From assembly GCA_022710815.1 (NCBI GenBank), contig JAKLGF010000025.1:1-6602 (forward strand): a DNA stretch of 6,602 nucleotides, in the 5' to 3' direction. The notes under the pieces were generated by a model. It was not told the origin of the DNA and made no database searches. It saw only the letters and a list, made by a program, of their open reading frames with translations. The stretch is from Patescibacteria group bacterium. Lineage in GTDB: Bacteria; Patescibacteriota; Minisyncoccia; Minisyncoccales; JAGOPM01. Positions 6,227 through 6,602 of this stretch are shown piece by piece (position 1 is the stretch's first letter; every line of letters begins with the position of its first letter). The translations under genes were made by a program, and so were the position numbers.

Positions 6227-6602
6227 ATGTTGCCCCTTGAAAATCTCAAAAAAGGATTGTTGGAAAAAGAAAGAATTGTCCCCAAAACTCGGGATGATGC
6301 ATTGTTGGAACTGGAATCATTTGCCCAAGTTCATGAAGTTTACAAAACTCTGAATGGAATGCGCGGGCAAATACAAGCAATGTCAGATGGCTTCTTGAAG
6401 CAATATGATAATTGCAAAGAGTCAATTGAATCTGTTCTGGCTAAAACTGCTGTTTTGGAAGAAGCCAAACAAAAAATCGGAACTACGATTTTGGATGTCA
6501 TTTATCCAATGCAGTTAGTAACTCCGCCTGGAACAAATTACAACCAATCCCAGTGGAAGAAAAGCATTCTCAAAAATGTTTTTTCTGATCCCAGCCAGGA
6601 CT
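6227..6602 (+). CDS. Unrecognised protein, N-terminal part (runs off window)
   Basis: 125 codons are open to the window end, with no in-frame stop. The start is the ATG behind AGGAG. The product begins MLPLENLKKGLLEKERIV and looks mostly helical up to about residue 90, with heptad-like leucines and many Lys and Glu residues (for example LEEAKQKIG near 83-91). A more irregular segment with proline and glycine follows (MQLVTPPGTNYNQSQW, about 99-114). There is no signal peptide, membrane segment, P-loop, zinc ligand cluster or helix-turn-helix in the visible part; one cysteine appears near residue 63. I do not recognise the family. It is transcribed away from the phosphohexomutase gene, behind a structured leader. 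Codon use and the ribosome site support it being a real gene. Confidence 0.75.
   Translation, partial: MLPLENLKKGLLEKERIVPKTRDDALLELESFAQVHEVYKTLNGMRGQIQAMSDGFLKQYDNCKESIESVLAKTAVLEEAKQKIGTTILDVIYPMQLVTPPGTNYNQSQWKKSILKNVFSDPSQD

Noticed and set aside
1..6602. UGA recoded as glycine, as in some Candidate Phyla Radiation lineages.
   Set aside because: The four complete genes end in TAA or TAG, but no in-frame TGA interrupts them and their lengths fit the families under the standard bacterial code. The sample is too small to say more.
1..6602. CRISPR array, defence cassette, transposon or phage genes.
   Set aside because: No direct repeat series, terminal repeats, integrase, transposase or effector motifs were seen; the recognised genes are translation and envelope enzymes.

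Overview
The window is AT-rich bacterial DNA, most likely from a small-genome lineage such as the Candidate Phyla Radiation (Patescibacteria). This rests on three features judged from memory of the families: a MurF-like ligase fused to an N-terminal multi-pass membrane region, a seryl-tRNA synthetase with a divergent motif-2/3 region, and tightly packed, overlapping genes. No marker gene fixes the taxonomy.

Layout. Positions 1-4036 (minus strand) hold a four-gene cluster transcribed towards position 1: serS (seryl-tRNA synthetase), an alpha/beta hydrolase, a membrane-anchored MurF-type ligase and the start of a DegT/DnrJ/EryC1-type aminotransferase that runs off the window. The junctions are a 1-base gap, a 20-base overlap and a TAATG 1-base overlap, and the three internal starts lack a clear Shine-Dalgarno. 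The cluster has its own strong sigma70-like promoter (4100-4128) and a short leader that can fold over the serS ribosome binding site. Directly upstream, an intrinsic terminator (4156-4184) closes the preceding minus-strand gene. That gene (4196-5938) encodes a divergent phosphohexomutase with recognisable catalytic serine, metal, sugar and phosphate loops.

At 6049-6107 two promoters diverge from almost touching -35 boxes that form an 11-bp palindrome. One drives the phosphohexomutase. The other, weaker one would drive a plus-strand gene (6227 to the window end, 125 residues visible) that I do not recognise. Its leader of about 113 bases starts with a long hairpin and continues with GC-rich, mutually exclusive pairings.

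Functional reading. MurF acts in peptidoglycan precursor synthesis. The phosphohexomutase and the DegT-type enzyme are families often used for surface-sugar precursors. The window therefore looks like an envelope and translation housekeeping neighbourhood, not a defence island or mobile element. I found no CRISPR, tRNA, rRNA, insertion sequence or phage feature. The most interesting items are the two structured leaders, the back-to-back promoter palindrome, the unidentified plus-strand gene and the divergent phosphohexomutase.
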